Shown here piece by piece: positions 11,701 to 29,605 of a stretch of DNA of 64,000 nucleotides. Origin of the DNA: Yamagishiella unicocca (Eukaryota > Chlorophyta > Chlorophyceae > Chlamydomonadales > Volvocaceae); the NCBI GenBank assembly GCA_003116995.1, contig BDSL01000001.1:1302001-1366000 (forward strand), written 5' to 3'. The notes under the pieces are model-generated. The model did no database searches. It saw only the letters and a program-made list of their open reading frames with translations, and was not told where the DNA came from. The first letter of the stretch is position 1. The number at the start of each line of letters is the position of its first letter. A program made the translations under genes and the position numbers.

Positions 11701-12489
11701 AATGCCTAAACCGATTTCCGCCGTTGGCTTCCCGGACGCATCTTCGCCTCCCCATCACCACAACCGCAACCACCACCACTGCAACCACCACCACCACTGC
11801 AACCGCCATCACCAGGTTCTTACAACCCCGAGGCACCAAGGATGCGCTCGTCCAACGTCGCGTACGATACCGCCAGTCCGTACTACTCATTGGCGTCGGG
11901 CGCACCCGCGGAGTCCAACGGCAACGACAACGCGGCGGCGACGACGAGTGGCCCATCGCTCGCGAGCTTGCTGCCCCCCCAGCTGCAGCAGCAGCTGGCG
12001 GCGGCGGGGACCCTGTCGCTGCTGACACCAACGTCGACGCCAACCACGCCATTTGTCTCCTCTCGCCGTTATCGGCAAGGATTAGCACCGATTGCCGTAC
12101 ACTCAGGCGGCGGCGCTGCTGTCAGCGGCGGCGGCGGCTCAGGTCCGTACTCGGCGCCGACAAGCCCCAGTGCGCAGCGCGCGGCTGCAGTGCGGGCCGA
12201 CCGCCTGGCGGCGGCGGCGCTGATGGCATCGATGCCGGCTCTCCACGGCGGCGGCAGGGAACGCGGTCTGGCTCCGTCGCCGCTGGGTACGGCAGCGGGG
12301 CTCGGCGGCGGTAGCCACCACCATCAAGGGCAGCAGCATCGGGACCATGGCGGTGACAGCGACGGCGGGACACACCCTGCGTCGCCGTCCTGGTCGAGAG
12401 CTCACAGCGCCCCCGCCAGCCCCCACAATGGCGGGAGCGTGTCTGCCAGCATGCGGGCTGCCCAGTCAAAGCAGTTCACCAAACTGTGA
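8723..12489 (+). CDS. PG-rich (SHIPPO/STPG-like) protein, probable flagellar/axonemal type
   Basis: Eight exons: 8723-8794, 8909-9042, 9281-9446, about 9643-9848, 10226-10417, 10814-10970, 11199-11247, 11816-12489; about 549 aa. Seen: two PG-rich motifs of the sperm-tail PG-rich repeat kind, LGPGYYEPDPLG and VGPGSYNPEAP. The second is rebuilt only across a GC-AG intron (11248-11815). The C-terminus is Ser/Ala/Gly/His-rich. Known: such repeats are found in proteins that bind microtubules in cilia. Inferred: a flagella-associated protein. Two oddities: exon 4 has no AG acceptor at its phase-consistent start (the sequence there is ccgcg before GAC), and 10553-10630 has good splice signals and would be phase-neutral, so an extra cassette exon is possible. 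Intron 3 is full of a G-rich minisatellite. Confidence 0.72.
9455..9530. repeat. G-rich intronic minisatellite
   Basis: Repeated blocks of GGCTGGGGCCGGG type in intron 3 of the PG-rich protein gene, directly after the donor. The unit is imperfect, about 12-21 nt. Runs of G could fold on the RNA or DNA level, but that is inference. Confidence 0.7.
11752..11812. repeat. CCA/CAA-rich simple repeat at an acceptor
   Basis: A pyrimidine-poor (CCA)n-type tract immediately upstream of the acceptor of the last exon of the PG-rich protein gene. It takes the place of the usual polypyrimidine tract in the intron that starts with GC. Confidence 0.7.
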
Positions 12490-13881
12490 GGCATTTTCCA
12501 GTGGGGGCTGTCGGCTGTGCTGTCGTGTACTGGGCTATGGTGTGCTGCGGGCATGGGGCATCCCTTCCTGCCATTCCTTGCCTGTCGCGCCCGCAATCGC
12601 TCGCAGTGCGCTGCCTTTACCGTCTCCCCACCGTTCCCATCCTTGCCCCTCGCCGCAGTGTGTTCATGCAGCGCCATACACCCTGCTCCTCGCTGCTACG
12701 GAGTCACCTGGTGGTGGCGGCAGACCTCCGAAGGGAGCGGCAGCGGTTGCGGAACCCGAGCTGATGTCACGCTTGCTTTGGTAGATTTGACGGCGAGGTG
12801 ACGTTTTTAAAGAGGGCGAGAGGGTTAGAGGGTAGCGGACTGATGACGGCGGCGCGGCGAGCATTAAGAAGCGCCGGCCGTCTTTCTTTTAGGTATCCAA
12901 AAGGACGCTATGGCAAAAGGGAATACCTGTGGGGCGCGGCGAGTGCATTTCCTGGCTCGCAAGCTGCACGATGACGACCTGGTGGTGGACGCATGTAGGC
13001 GCAAGGGAAGGCACGTGCACGGTGCGGTGTGAAGTTCGTTGAAGTACAGCGACCCTTTCGACGTCATTTGTGTTGATTAAGTGACTGGTTCGGCTCGTAG
13101 ATAGTTATAACAGGTACCGAAGGCGCATGCTTCAGCCAGGCTGCGCATTGTGTTAGTTTCCCCTCTCCAGCGGGCTAACATTGATAAAAGAGGCATTGCG
13201 ATGTGCCGGGTGGTTCTGCCTTCTGGTCTGAACCCACCGTAACAAGTTCTCTAGAGTTACAACAATTGTGGGTGTGAGGGGGGTCTGGCATGTGCCCACT
13301 GGCATATTGCTTCGTCTGATCGTCTGCGACAAACTGCCCTGAGAACATGCCGCCCCAACAGCGTGGTGCATTTGTAGATAGACAACCTGACTCCTCGCTG
13401 AATCGTCTATGCGGCAAACGGCCGGCAGCAGCTGCACGCTGCCTTTTCCACTAAAATAGTGGCATAGCCATGGCAAGAAGTGCATAGCTCGACTCCATTT
13501 GGCGCTGTCATCAAGACCGTCTGCACTGTCCTGAGTGTGTTCACGTTGCGGGACACCGGCCGAGCGCAAGCCATCAAGCACGGGATCCCACAGCCAGCCA
13601 GAGGCCTCGTTGTTGTTGATCAGTTCGGCGTTTGCCTGGCGTTCCCATGATCGTTCGGATCCCTGGGAACCTGACCGCTGGATGGCCGTACATGGTCAGG
13701 TGCCATCCGTGCCGCCTAGACCGACAGACTGCCGCCTAGTCTCGTAGCTGTGGCTCGTCGACCCACATGCGGATGCCATCACCCAAGCCAATTTTCGCAT
13801 GCTCTATCCATGGCTGACTCTCCGTGAGCGAGCCGCACCTGGTGCCCGTCACTTGCTCAGTCGGGGCGCCGATGATTGCAG
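12490..13881. other. Intergenic, no gene assigned
   Basis: Holds the 3' UTR of the PG-rich protein gene. A 3'-exon-like frame follows TTTCTTTTAG near 12892 and ends in TGA at about 13030 (containing MAKGNTCGARRVHFLARK). It has no family match and no identified upstream exon, so it is not called. The rest shows nothing I can support. Confidence 0.4.
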
Positions 13882-14073
13882 GATGGACCCGCAGAAGACG
13901 TGGGCTGCGTTGCTCCGAATATGCTTGGCAACGAGGACGTGCTGTCCGAAATGGTGCACGAAACGTTTGTCGTGGAGGCCGTGGGAGCAGTCCGGGACAC
14001 AACCAGTGAAGGGCGGAAGGTCCTTGCTCCCTGCTGGGTGCCCCGGGATGACGTAATGGAGGACATGCCGTGA
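13882..14073 (+). CDS. Orphan terminal-exon-like frame, unknown product
   Basis: An open frame of 63 codons plus stop begins right after a good acceptor (gattgcag) and reads like real protein: acidic, with normal amino-acid mix (MLGNEDVLSEMVHETFVVEA in the middle, then a CWVPRDDVMEDMP end). I do not recognise it and could not place upstream exons with confidence. It lies convergent to the TatD gene, 263 nt beyond its stop. It may be a gene remnant or the last exon of an unannotated gene. Confidence 0.25.
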   Translation, partial: DGPAEDVGCVAPNMLGNEDVLSEMVHETFVVEAVGAVRDTTSEGRKVLAPCWVPRDDVMEDMP

Positions 14074-14335
14074 CGTGACAGGCGGGGCGCGCGTTGCCCT
14101 CGCGTAGTACGGCAGTGCAGTAGCATGTCAGGTTGCTGCGCCACACTTGGCTGGCACGCTTGTTTGGAAACTGGTTTCGTTAGATAAACCAGGCATCCGA
14201 CAATCGCGCCCCAACTAGCGTCGCCGCAGTGCATCTGGACCGGCAGGTGACGGGCGGCCGGCCGGACGGCGTCGTCTATACCGTGTACGACGGCTGCGGC
14301 CCTTGGTAGGTGGCAAAGTGGACGGCAAGAGCTGT

Positions 14336-17244
14336 TCAGCTGCTGCAGCCCTCTTGGAGACCCATGCCTTCCTCCGGCAGGCCGAACACCCGACAGGCCA
14401 CGGCCGTGGAAGATCGGCCCAGCTATGCAGCGGCAGGAGGGGGCCGGGACAGGGAGCAGGATTTTATAGGCAACGATACGCCGCAGAGGGATGGCGAAGG
14501 CGCACACGTGCCACGTGCAGACGTACATGGGGGCGGGCAGACGTGCAGCAGGACCCGGAAGCGGTTTCGCAACGACGGTAATGAGCTTATTGACGCCGGT
14601 TGAGCTGATAGCTGCCGGTCAGAATACGGCACATTAGCAGTCGAACCGGCTTAAGCTGTGTTTCATGCCCGGACAGCACAGGCTCTATGAGGGCCAGACA
14701 GCGTCCGGCACCCGCGGGGGCAGGAAGGAGGTTTTGTGTGCGGCTGCCGCCCGTGTCGCCCTCACCTCATCCGGGGTGACGCCGATGGCGGCCGCCGCGG
14801 CCTCCAGCACGTGTGGCAGCAGTGCCGGCTCGTTCCGGCCGGGGCGGGCCTTGCTGGGCCTGCGCAATGAGCAGCACACCCGGCTTTAGTGTTGCCTCGG
14901 CAGCAGCGGCAAGCGGGGGGAAGTCGGACGGCGACGGTGGTGCAGCAGCAGGTCTGCGCTGGGCATGTATGCATGTATGGCATGCACCGTTATGCGACAT
15001 GGCAGAAGCTAAAGGTGGAGTTGCAAAAACACACAGACAGGCAGCGTGGAGGGTCGGCTTCCCCCAAAAGCGCCGTGGTCAGTCGTTGACCTACGACCGA
15101 CTATAGGGCATGTGTCGGTGTCACTGAGCCGCAAGGATCCAGATCCGGCGCGGTCTCACTTGATGGACCGGGGGACGAGGTAGGGCGCATCCGTCTCCAA
15201 CATCAAGCGGTCACGGGGTATCGAGGAGAGCAGGGCAGCTAGCTCAGCGCCGCCGCGGTCGGGCCGGTCGTCACAGATCCTGGCGTGGAGAGAGCAAGCG
15301 CGCACGGATGGTGGGCTGGGACTCGGACCGGCGTTGCGGTTGCGTGGTCCGTGATGGAGGGCGCTGACACGAGGGCAGAATGTTGGACTATCCGTGGCTG
15401 CCGGGCAAGTGTTTTACGGTAGCCGCCAGGCGGATTGACGCTACCAGTACACGAAGTGCGTGGTGGGGCCAAGCAAGGGGTGCGTTTCCGTGCAATGCTG
15501 CGCGTTATCATTGCCGTAGGGACGTGTTTCCATCCCTTCCTGCGTCAGGTGAAGCTCTCTCCGTTCGTGAGGATCCTTTCCCCACCAGTGGCGCAATATG
15601 TACCCTGGGCGTGCCGTGCCGTGCCTCCCCTGCCCTGCCCACACGAACGGCGCCTCACCATCCAGTAATCCCAATGTACAGTCCCAGGTCGAGGAAGCTC
15701 TCCAAATCCTGCCGGTTGCCCGTGAAGCAGTGCACTACTGCAGGAGCAGACAGCGGCAGGTGGCGCCTGCACCACCGAGAGGGGAGGCGGAGCTTCATCC
15801 ACCGGGTGGACAAACACGCAACAGTAACAGCCTGCACATCGGAAGCGCTGGCAGGAGTAATTGGGAACCCTAAAACGGATTCCATTGCGCCAGCGAGCCG
15901 CACTCTGCGGCGCAGCTACCGCACCCCTGGCTCTGGCTCCCAGCCGGCTAAGCCCGCGCTCACCGGAGGATGTCTGCGAACCGCCCGGACGCGTCGCGAC
16001 AGTGCATGAACAGCGGCCGCTTGAGGTCCTTCGCCAGAAGCACCTGCTGCTCAAACCACCTCTCCTGCGGTCCCGGGGGATATGCGAGTGGGTCCAGAGC
16101 GATGACCCCCAAAGACAGCCCTCGGGCACGAGCACACGAACCCTGCCAGCCCTGGAGCTACTGGCATCACTGCAGCGCGGCGAGAAACCTTCCGGCGCCC
16201 TTGCGCCTCCGCACCCAGCCCGCACCCGTCTCTTAGCACCTCACCCAGCGTGCCATTCCAGCGGGTGCGCTCTGGACGCACCTGTACGTCCGGCGGACTG
16301 AAGTTGCGGTTGAAGTCCAGCCCACATTCGCCAATCGCGACGCAGAGCGGGTGCGCGGCTAGACGGCGGAGCTCGTTCAGTGTGGACTCGTTGCATTGCT
16401 GATGTAGGGAGGAGGGGTGCGGAGGCGGCGCGTGAGAGAGAAGGCATCTTGAGCAGCTGGCATGGGGCTGGTCACGGAGCCTCTTCTTACCCGTTAATGG
16501 AGTGCTGTACGTGTCAAGATCGGCTCGCCGCTCGCGTGCCCTTTCGCGCCCACCTTTGCATTGTGCGGGTGCACCCCGGCAGTGAAGAAAAGCTGGTGGG
16601 CTCGCCCGTGGGCGTCGCACAGCTGGGCGGCCTTTGTTGACGTTCGTACGCACGTGCCTGTCACCACCAGCGCCCGTACATTGGCGTCACGCGCGCGGAG
16701 TAGAACGTCCTTCAGATCCTGTGGGTTGTGGGTGTGTCACAGGGTGTCAGGGGGCCGTGTGTCACGGCGGCAGAGCTGGCACATAGTAAAACCGTGCCCG
16801 CATGGGTGTAGGGAAACCAACATTCTCCGGGCCATTGTCTCATGTCTCCTACCTAAACCCCTTTAAAACCGTATGAAGCCTTAAATCCCTAGGGCAAGGC
16901 ACCAAGCCACGCGAGACGCGACCCACCGATTGGAACGAGCTGTCAACCAAGTTGACTCCTATGTCCACGAGAGGTACTGGAGATGGGAATGCTGCCGCCT
17001 GCACCAGCTGTCCCTGAGTAGGCCGCCGTCGCTCTTGCTGATGCTGCTCCGGCTCGGCTGGCGGATGCCCTGGTCGCGGACGCGACGATTGCAAGCGGCT
17101 ACCGGAAACCGTTGCGCTGCCTTGCGTTTCGATAGCTACCATTCCGGGCGTGTTGTCGCTGCAAACCAATTTGAATTTCCTTGCATGCGCATACAAAGGA
17201 CGGGCGCCTTGACAGATGCTTCGCATGCCAGTTTGCATAATCAT
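14336..17244 (-). CDS. TatD: TatD-family metal-dependent nuclease/hydrolase
   Basis: Eight exons on the - strand: 17244-16927, 16718-16554, 16398-16282, 16064-15964, 15766-15659, 15279-15160, 14859-14766, 14422-14336; 369 aa with consistent phases. Known: TatD proteins are TIM-barrel metallo-DNases (3'-5' exonuclease, DNA repair/degradation). Seen, in order: DIGVNL at 94-99, GVHPH at 154-158, ECGLD at 185-189, MHCRDA at 220-225, VVHCFTG at 244-250, and ETDAP at 298-302. These supply the metal and catalytic His/Glu/Asp residues. The lack of an N-terminal HxH (DIGVN instead) matches the E. coli TatD branch. The first ~90 residues are basic and Ser/Arg/Pro-rich, probably an organellar transit peptide. 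The last exon is short but fits the family end ([10 protein letters not shown]). Confidence 0.93.
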
Positions 17245-18466
17245 ATTAAATATTGGTACATGAATCAGATTTTATGCAGCTTGTCAAGCGGTCGATAGCT
17301 CGACATCCTCCAGTTGCCGCGGCCTCGCTGTACGGGCCACGCCGTCCTAGAGCAATTGCCAGTCCCGCGAATCGCAGAGAACAGGAAGCATATGTATATA
17401 TACAGTAGGGGCTGTTGTGAACACGACCTGCTTGCAAGCGAAATGACACGAGTACCACGGGTCCCTGATGCTCGCAAAATACTCCACCTACACCAACTGT
17501 GCATCTAAGTGCGCCAGCACCTCGCATTATGGCCAACGATACCATGTCATTTACTGCAAGCTTTGCAATTCCACAAGCGCAGGCTTAGCATGCCTCCTGA
17601 AAAGGGTGCCCCTGTCTTTCCCAAACACGGACATCAGTTTAGTAATAACAGCACCAGTCCCACAGAACCTGTCGGTCACATCTCAACAAGCCCACTGCTT
17701 TTTCCACGATATCAGGCGCGAGAACGCAGTCCCTGATCGTCCGGCCCACTTCACACCAACCTGGGAACAAAAGCACATCGATGACACATCGTCCTTTCTG
17801 GAGCCCCCTCGATAACCCCATGTAGCCAGGTCTTGACACGATTTCTGGCGTGCAGGGTCGCACCATCGCGTTCTTCCTTCCCTTTGTCCCTCCCGGGTTT
17901 GCGAAACATTGCCACCCCGAAGACGAGTCCACTCCGCGGTACTCCTACCGGAACCACTACTTACTGGGCGCGCTGCTGGACCCCACTTCCCAAGCTACTC
18001 GCACCGCTACGTCCGCTCCTCGCCCTGCTAAGGAGCCCCTCTCCGGCCGCGACCCCTCCCAGTCCGTCACCCACCCACACATGGCTCCGTACACGTCGCT
18101 TTGTGCGCCTGTGTTAATACACGCACTCGAGCGGCTGCAGCGCCACCCCAACAATTGCATCATATAACTTTGGCCCTCCCCTTCGGCCCTCCCTTGCGCG
18201 TACTAGCCCACTGTCGTGCCGTCGTACTCCGCTGGATCGCCCCCCTCACCGACCGCCTCCCAACCGCTCACCTTGCCTCCAGCGCACAGCAACCCCCACT
18301 CACAGCATTATGACTCGAGTACCTGCATCGACATCCGCATCTGCATCGGCGTGCAGCCGCGCATTCCCCACTTGAAAGTACCCGTCACCGCCGCCACCAC
18401 CACCACCTCTCGTGCTCTCGCCAGCCAGATCCCACGTGCACACATCCCCGCCCATCGCGGCTCCGT
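17245..18466. other. Spacer between two - strand genes
   Basis: Contains the TatD promoter side and the 3' UTR of the cysteinyl-tRNA synthetase gene. A + strand frame at 17850-18167 is open but Pro/Ser/Thr-rich with no family signal, so it is not called. Confidence 0.45.
17394..17402 (-). promoter_or_regulatory. Candidate TATA box of the TatD gene
   Basis: TATATATA lies about 150 nt upstream of the TatD start codon (- strand). With transcription starting about 30 nt downstream, the 5' UTR would be about 120 nt. Confidence 0.4.
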
Positions 18467-25997
<7,531 letters not shown>

Positions 25998-26145
25998 CCT
26001 CTGGCCCTCGTGCTGCCCACACCCAGGAATTACACGTACGAAAACAGCTTGTAGGGCAGAAGCGAACGCTGATACCCTGGCTCCGCCTGCGTTTTTAGCA
26101 GCAAGAGCGACAGCGGCCCCGAGCGATAGCATACACGAGTTGAAG

Positions 26146-26153
26146 TTATATAA
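26146..26153 (-). promoter_or_regulatory. Candidate TATA box of the CysRS gene
   Basis: Palindromic TTATATAA, about 150 nt upstream of the chosen CysRS ATG at 25997. It implies a 5' UTR near 120 nt and argues against the upstream ATG at 26132. Confidence 0.45.
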
Positions 26154-26305
26154 GTACAAAATTATAAAACAACAGTCTTATCGGAACGCTACAGGCTTCA
26201 ATCAAGGACAAAGCACGGCATATGCATGCGCGCGTACCGCGCGCTAACACTCGCATCCTAAAGGCATGAGTCCACTAACAAAGTGTGCATAGTACAAGAG
26301 GTATC

Positions 26306-26313
26306 TATAAATA
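26306..26313 (+). promoter_or_regulatory. TATA box of the PsbQ-like gene
   Basis: Canonical TATAAATA, 50 nt before the ATG at 26363. A transcription start about 30 nt downstream gives a very short 5' UTR. With the CysRS TATA box it makes a compact divergent promoter of about 365 nt. Confidence 0.55.
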
Positions 26314-26362
26314 GAATTTAAAAGCACCCAAGTTCGCGCATTTGTTTGGCAGCATAGCACGC

Positions 26363-29300
26363 ATGCAGCAAGTACTCCGACCTTGCTCCCTACGGAGCCA
26401 ACGCCCTTTTAATGGTCGGCAAAGCCCAAAAGGGCGCTGCATGCCAGCACCATGCAGGGCGGGCCCGGAGTCGCCCGGTGCTTTCGGGGAGGACGTGTTG
26501 GCGCGACTGAAGGCTGCCGAAGAAGAGGCTGCCCGACTAAGGAATGAGCTTGCAGCAGCACAGGCAGCCAAGGTGTGCGTGTTTGGGAGTCGCTGGGCGT
26601 GCTGCGGCATGACACGTCGCCCCTGCACCAGCGCTCAGCTAGACGATGCGTCGCAACTGCGATTCGGTGTTAACTTCACGCGCGTCACCGATCTGCCCAC
26701 TTATGGCGTCAGGGCACCCAGGACCCTGTTGAAAAGGAAGGAAAGCCAATCCGTATCGATTCTGTGGACAAACGAGAGACCCTGTTTGGTGGTGAGTCTA
26801 CAAGCGATTGCACACACTGCATACTGCGCCATGTACGTAGCAATGTTTATCCCAAGCTAACACACACCCATCCACCCTACCTTCTGTAGGGGGCAACCGC
26901 TCTGCGTGGCTATCGGAGAAGGATGTGGAGTTCTTCAGCGGCCCTGCGGGTGCGCGTGAGGAGGACATCACTACCGATGCGCCGGAGTACACAGCCACGG
27001 TGCAGGTGGGCCCTCTGGGGGCTGGCAACAGGGCGTGGGCGTAGATGGCGCCGTTCGACGTTTGTACATGTTTCAGCTGCTACACTGAGATGCTTTACTG
27101 TCGATTGCTGGCGTGCGCCCACGAATTACGGTGGGGGCTCATGACTGATCATGGTGTGTCTGCCGTTGGCAAGCCGATCTTGGCCTGCGGGGTCAAAGTA
27201 CATCAGTGGCGGGAATAAACCATCAACAACCATGGACAGCAGTTTAAATTGTGTGGGCGCGGGGCCTGTCGCACTGCAGACTATTGGGGGCTCGGGTATC
27301 GGGGGATGTGCTCGCTGTGGTAGGTCGGTCGGTTGGGGCACAGGTAAGTGAGTCCAACCACCCACTGGCCTGTACCCCAAGCCTGATTGCAGAACTGGAA
27401 CCACGCGTTGGTGCACAAGTTGTGCCAGTGCACATACGAACATCTACGTCACAGACGCAAGTTGTATTAGAGGATGCCATGTCGCTAATTAGCAAGTTGC
27501 TGCGGCAAGCGCAATTATCAACAGCTGCTGTGTAGGTAACGACCCCCATTATACACATGGGTCAGGCGCTTCCGCGGCGCTCGCCTACGAGCTAATGAGC
27601 GAATCTATTGAAGTAGTAGCGAATCTATTGAAGTTAACCGATGCTCATCTGAATGCTTCCGGTTGAGGCACTTGCGCCTATACCTTGAACGCCCCAAAGC
27701 TCGGGGTTCAGGGCGAGATTCAGGGCTTGATGGGCGTGCAACTTAGCCACCAGCGCAAACCTACCTTTCTCGGCATGATGGCGGCTAAGGAGCCACTAGT
27801 GCATGCGTGTTTATGCATGGTCAGATTGCGCAGCATGGCGCGCAGCGCGTGACAGCTCCAGCCATTACCGCCGGAGGCTTGCTGCGCAGCTGCTTTCGAT
27901 GCGATGCGTCGGCTCTCCTGCACGATTTCGACATACCCTTGAATCCAAGAACCTTATCCCATTCCGCCCCTACAAATTGATGCGCTCAGCGGCGCCTGCT
28001 CATCGGCGGTGTGCTGTCCGCCGGACTGGCGGCGTTTGCGCTCATCCCTACGGAGGCGCTGCGGCCGAAGCCCAACAAGCCGATGTTTTTCTACCTGGTG
28101 CCAATCCTACGCATCCAGGTGAGCACCCAACCTTGACGTGGTCGGTGTTTCATCACGCGTTGGCGCATCTTATCGAGCATTGGAAGTTGTACGTGGTTCG
28201 GCCAGCAAAGTGTACAGGCTTTATCGGAGGCGCTACGGCAGCCTGAATGCTGCGGGATAACTGGAGAGTTTGGTACTGCTGGACGATCCTGCATGGGCTG
28301 GCATCTTATGGGTGGTGGCGATTTGGGTGGGAGTTTAGAACAAACACAGCAAACGTACAGTACACCTCTACTGCTTACCAGCAGCCGTGGGCTTGCAATC
28401 CTTAGCGGCGAGTGGCCTCTTTCCTTATGTCGGGTGGTGCCCTGTGCCTTTGTGGCGTGGCGCTCGCTGCCTTGTAGGACCTCCTTGTGGACTGCCGCGC
28501 CATCATCGAGGACGCGGACTGGGGCCAGCTGCGACAGGCGCTGGCGCGCATTGAGGGGCCGCCTAACAACGTGCGGCAAAACCTCGACAACATTATCGCG
28601 CTTATCCCAGAGGCCAAGACCGCCAGCCGCGTGCAGGAGCTGTCGGCGGACCTGTACGAATATCTGCGCAGGTGGGGCGGGTTCTAGTTCCAGTTGCGTA
28701 GGGAGTTCATCGTTGCGTTGGCAATCAACGCAATGGCTCATGGGGTCTTGAGTGCAGCTTGAAGGGCAAGGGCACACGGGTAGTGGTCGTGGCCGCGTAC
28801 GACATTTTTCAAGTCGCGGGATTCGAAAGCAGGGGTGCGTAAAAAGGAATCGGTGTCTCTGCTGTCTTTGCTACCTACACTTCCCTTGGGTTGTAGCAAG
28901 GGAAGTGGAGTAGAACGAGACTCGCCAAAACCGAACGCGTACCGGCCATGTTTGGCACCAGTCGGACGGCGATAGCAAGACTCCAGATTCCGCAAGACTC
29001 CGGTCTCACGACTGCATGCTGGTACCCGGATTGACCTATGTCGTGAAGACCAAGGGTCAGATGCATGGTCATATTGTATCCGGCGTATCATGTCATTCCG
29101 TGTTGGTTGAAGATGTGATGGGGGTAGACAGGAGAGCATTCTGCAGCAGACTTGATCGCCCGTCAAAATACGCAGGGACGACGAGCTCTTCGCTCGTCTA
29201 TTCCAGATTATCGTATGCGAAGCATCTCATGTTGATTAAGGACATCTGCACATATGGGCTTATTAGAACGCGGACGTTTTTGGTGGGGTTTCTACGCAAG

Positions 29301-29605
29301 AGGGGTTTCTACGCAAGCATCGCGCAACATTGTGTTTCACCGTGTGCTTCACCCCGTGGCCCCCCTCAAGTTGTCTCAACCGTTCTCCTCGCTCGCCATT
29401 CCTCATTGCCACCCGCAGCCTGGACTACCAGCAATACTTTGACGCTATGCCCAAGAAGGTCGTCACTGGAGCACAGAACTCACAGTATGCACAGTTTAGC
29501 TTGTCGTCACTGCAGGCGGCCCAGTCAAAACTGTCGGACCTCCTGGCCCTGGTACCCAAAGACCAGTTGCAGCTGGCGCGTGACCAGATGGCCGCGGGGT
29601 ACTAA
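26363..29605 (+). CDS. Plastid membrane-anchored protein with PsbQ-like helical domain
   Basis: Six exons: 26363-26572, 26722-26791, 26890-27005, 27990-28118, 28478-28671, 29419-29605; 301 aa with all phases consistent. Seen: an Arg-rich N-terminus with no early acids (transit-peptide-like); a short coiled coil (ARLKAAEEEAARLRNELAAA, about aa 50-68); an acidic linker; then Arg-Arg followed by one hydrophobic segment (LLIGGVLSAGLAAFALIP, about aa 134-151); and a C-terminal all-helical part of ~140 aa with the feel of a PsbQ/PQL four-helix bundle (DWGQLRQALARI, NNVRQNLDNIIALIP, SLSSLQAAQSKLSDLLALV). Inferred: a thylakoid protein with a stromal N-terminus and lumenal bundle, or a twin-arginine-targeted lumen protein. 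The PsbQ-like label rests on helix pattern, not on a hit. Intron 3 is 984 nt. Confidence 0.8.
27598..27636. repeat. 20-bp direct repeat
   Basis: Two adjacent copies of AGCGAATCTATTGAAGT in intron 3 of the PsbQ-like gene. It is too short to assign to an element. Confidence 0.7.
29286..29319. repeat. Tandem GGGGTTTCTACGCAAG
   Basis: Two copies of a 16-18-nt unit in tandem in intron 5 of the PsbQ-like gene. Probably replication slippage. Confidence 0.7.

Noticed and set aside
14310..14603. 97-aa + strand frame that looks hydrophilic and protein-like
   Set aside because: It overlaps TatD exon 8 on the opposite strand, which fits the family C-terminus and phase.
17850..18167. 105-aa + strand frame
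   Set aside because: Open, but Pro/Ser/Thr-rich with no family signal, no clear start and no splice-supported neighbours.
25998..26132. Upstream ATG (26132) as the CysRS start, giving a longer N-terminus
   Set aside because: A TATA box at 26146-26153 would place transcription downstream of that ATG. It remains possible if another promoter is used.
26637..26721. Frame with LDDASQLRFGVNF after a ctcag acceptor as an extra exon of the PsbQ-like gene
   Set aside because: Reading on in this frame loses the clear DPVEKEGKPIRIDSVDKR exon. The acceptor at 26721 keeps phase from exon 1.
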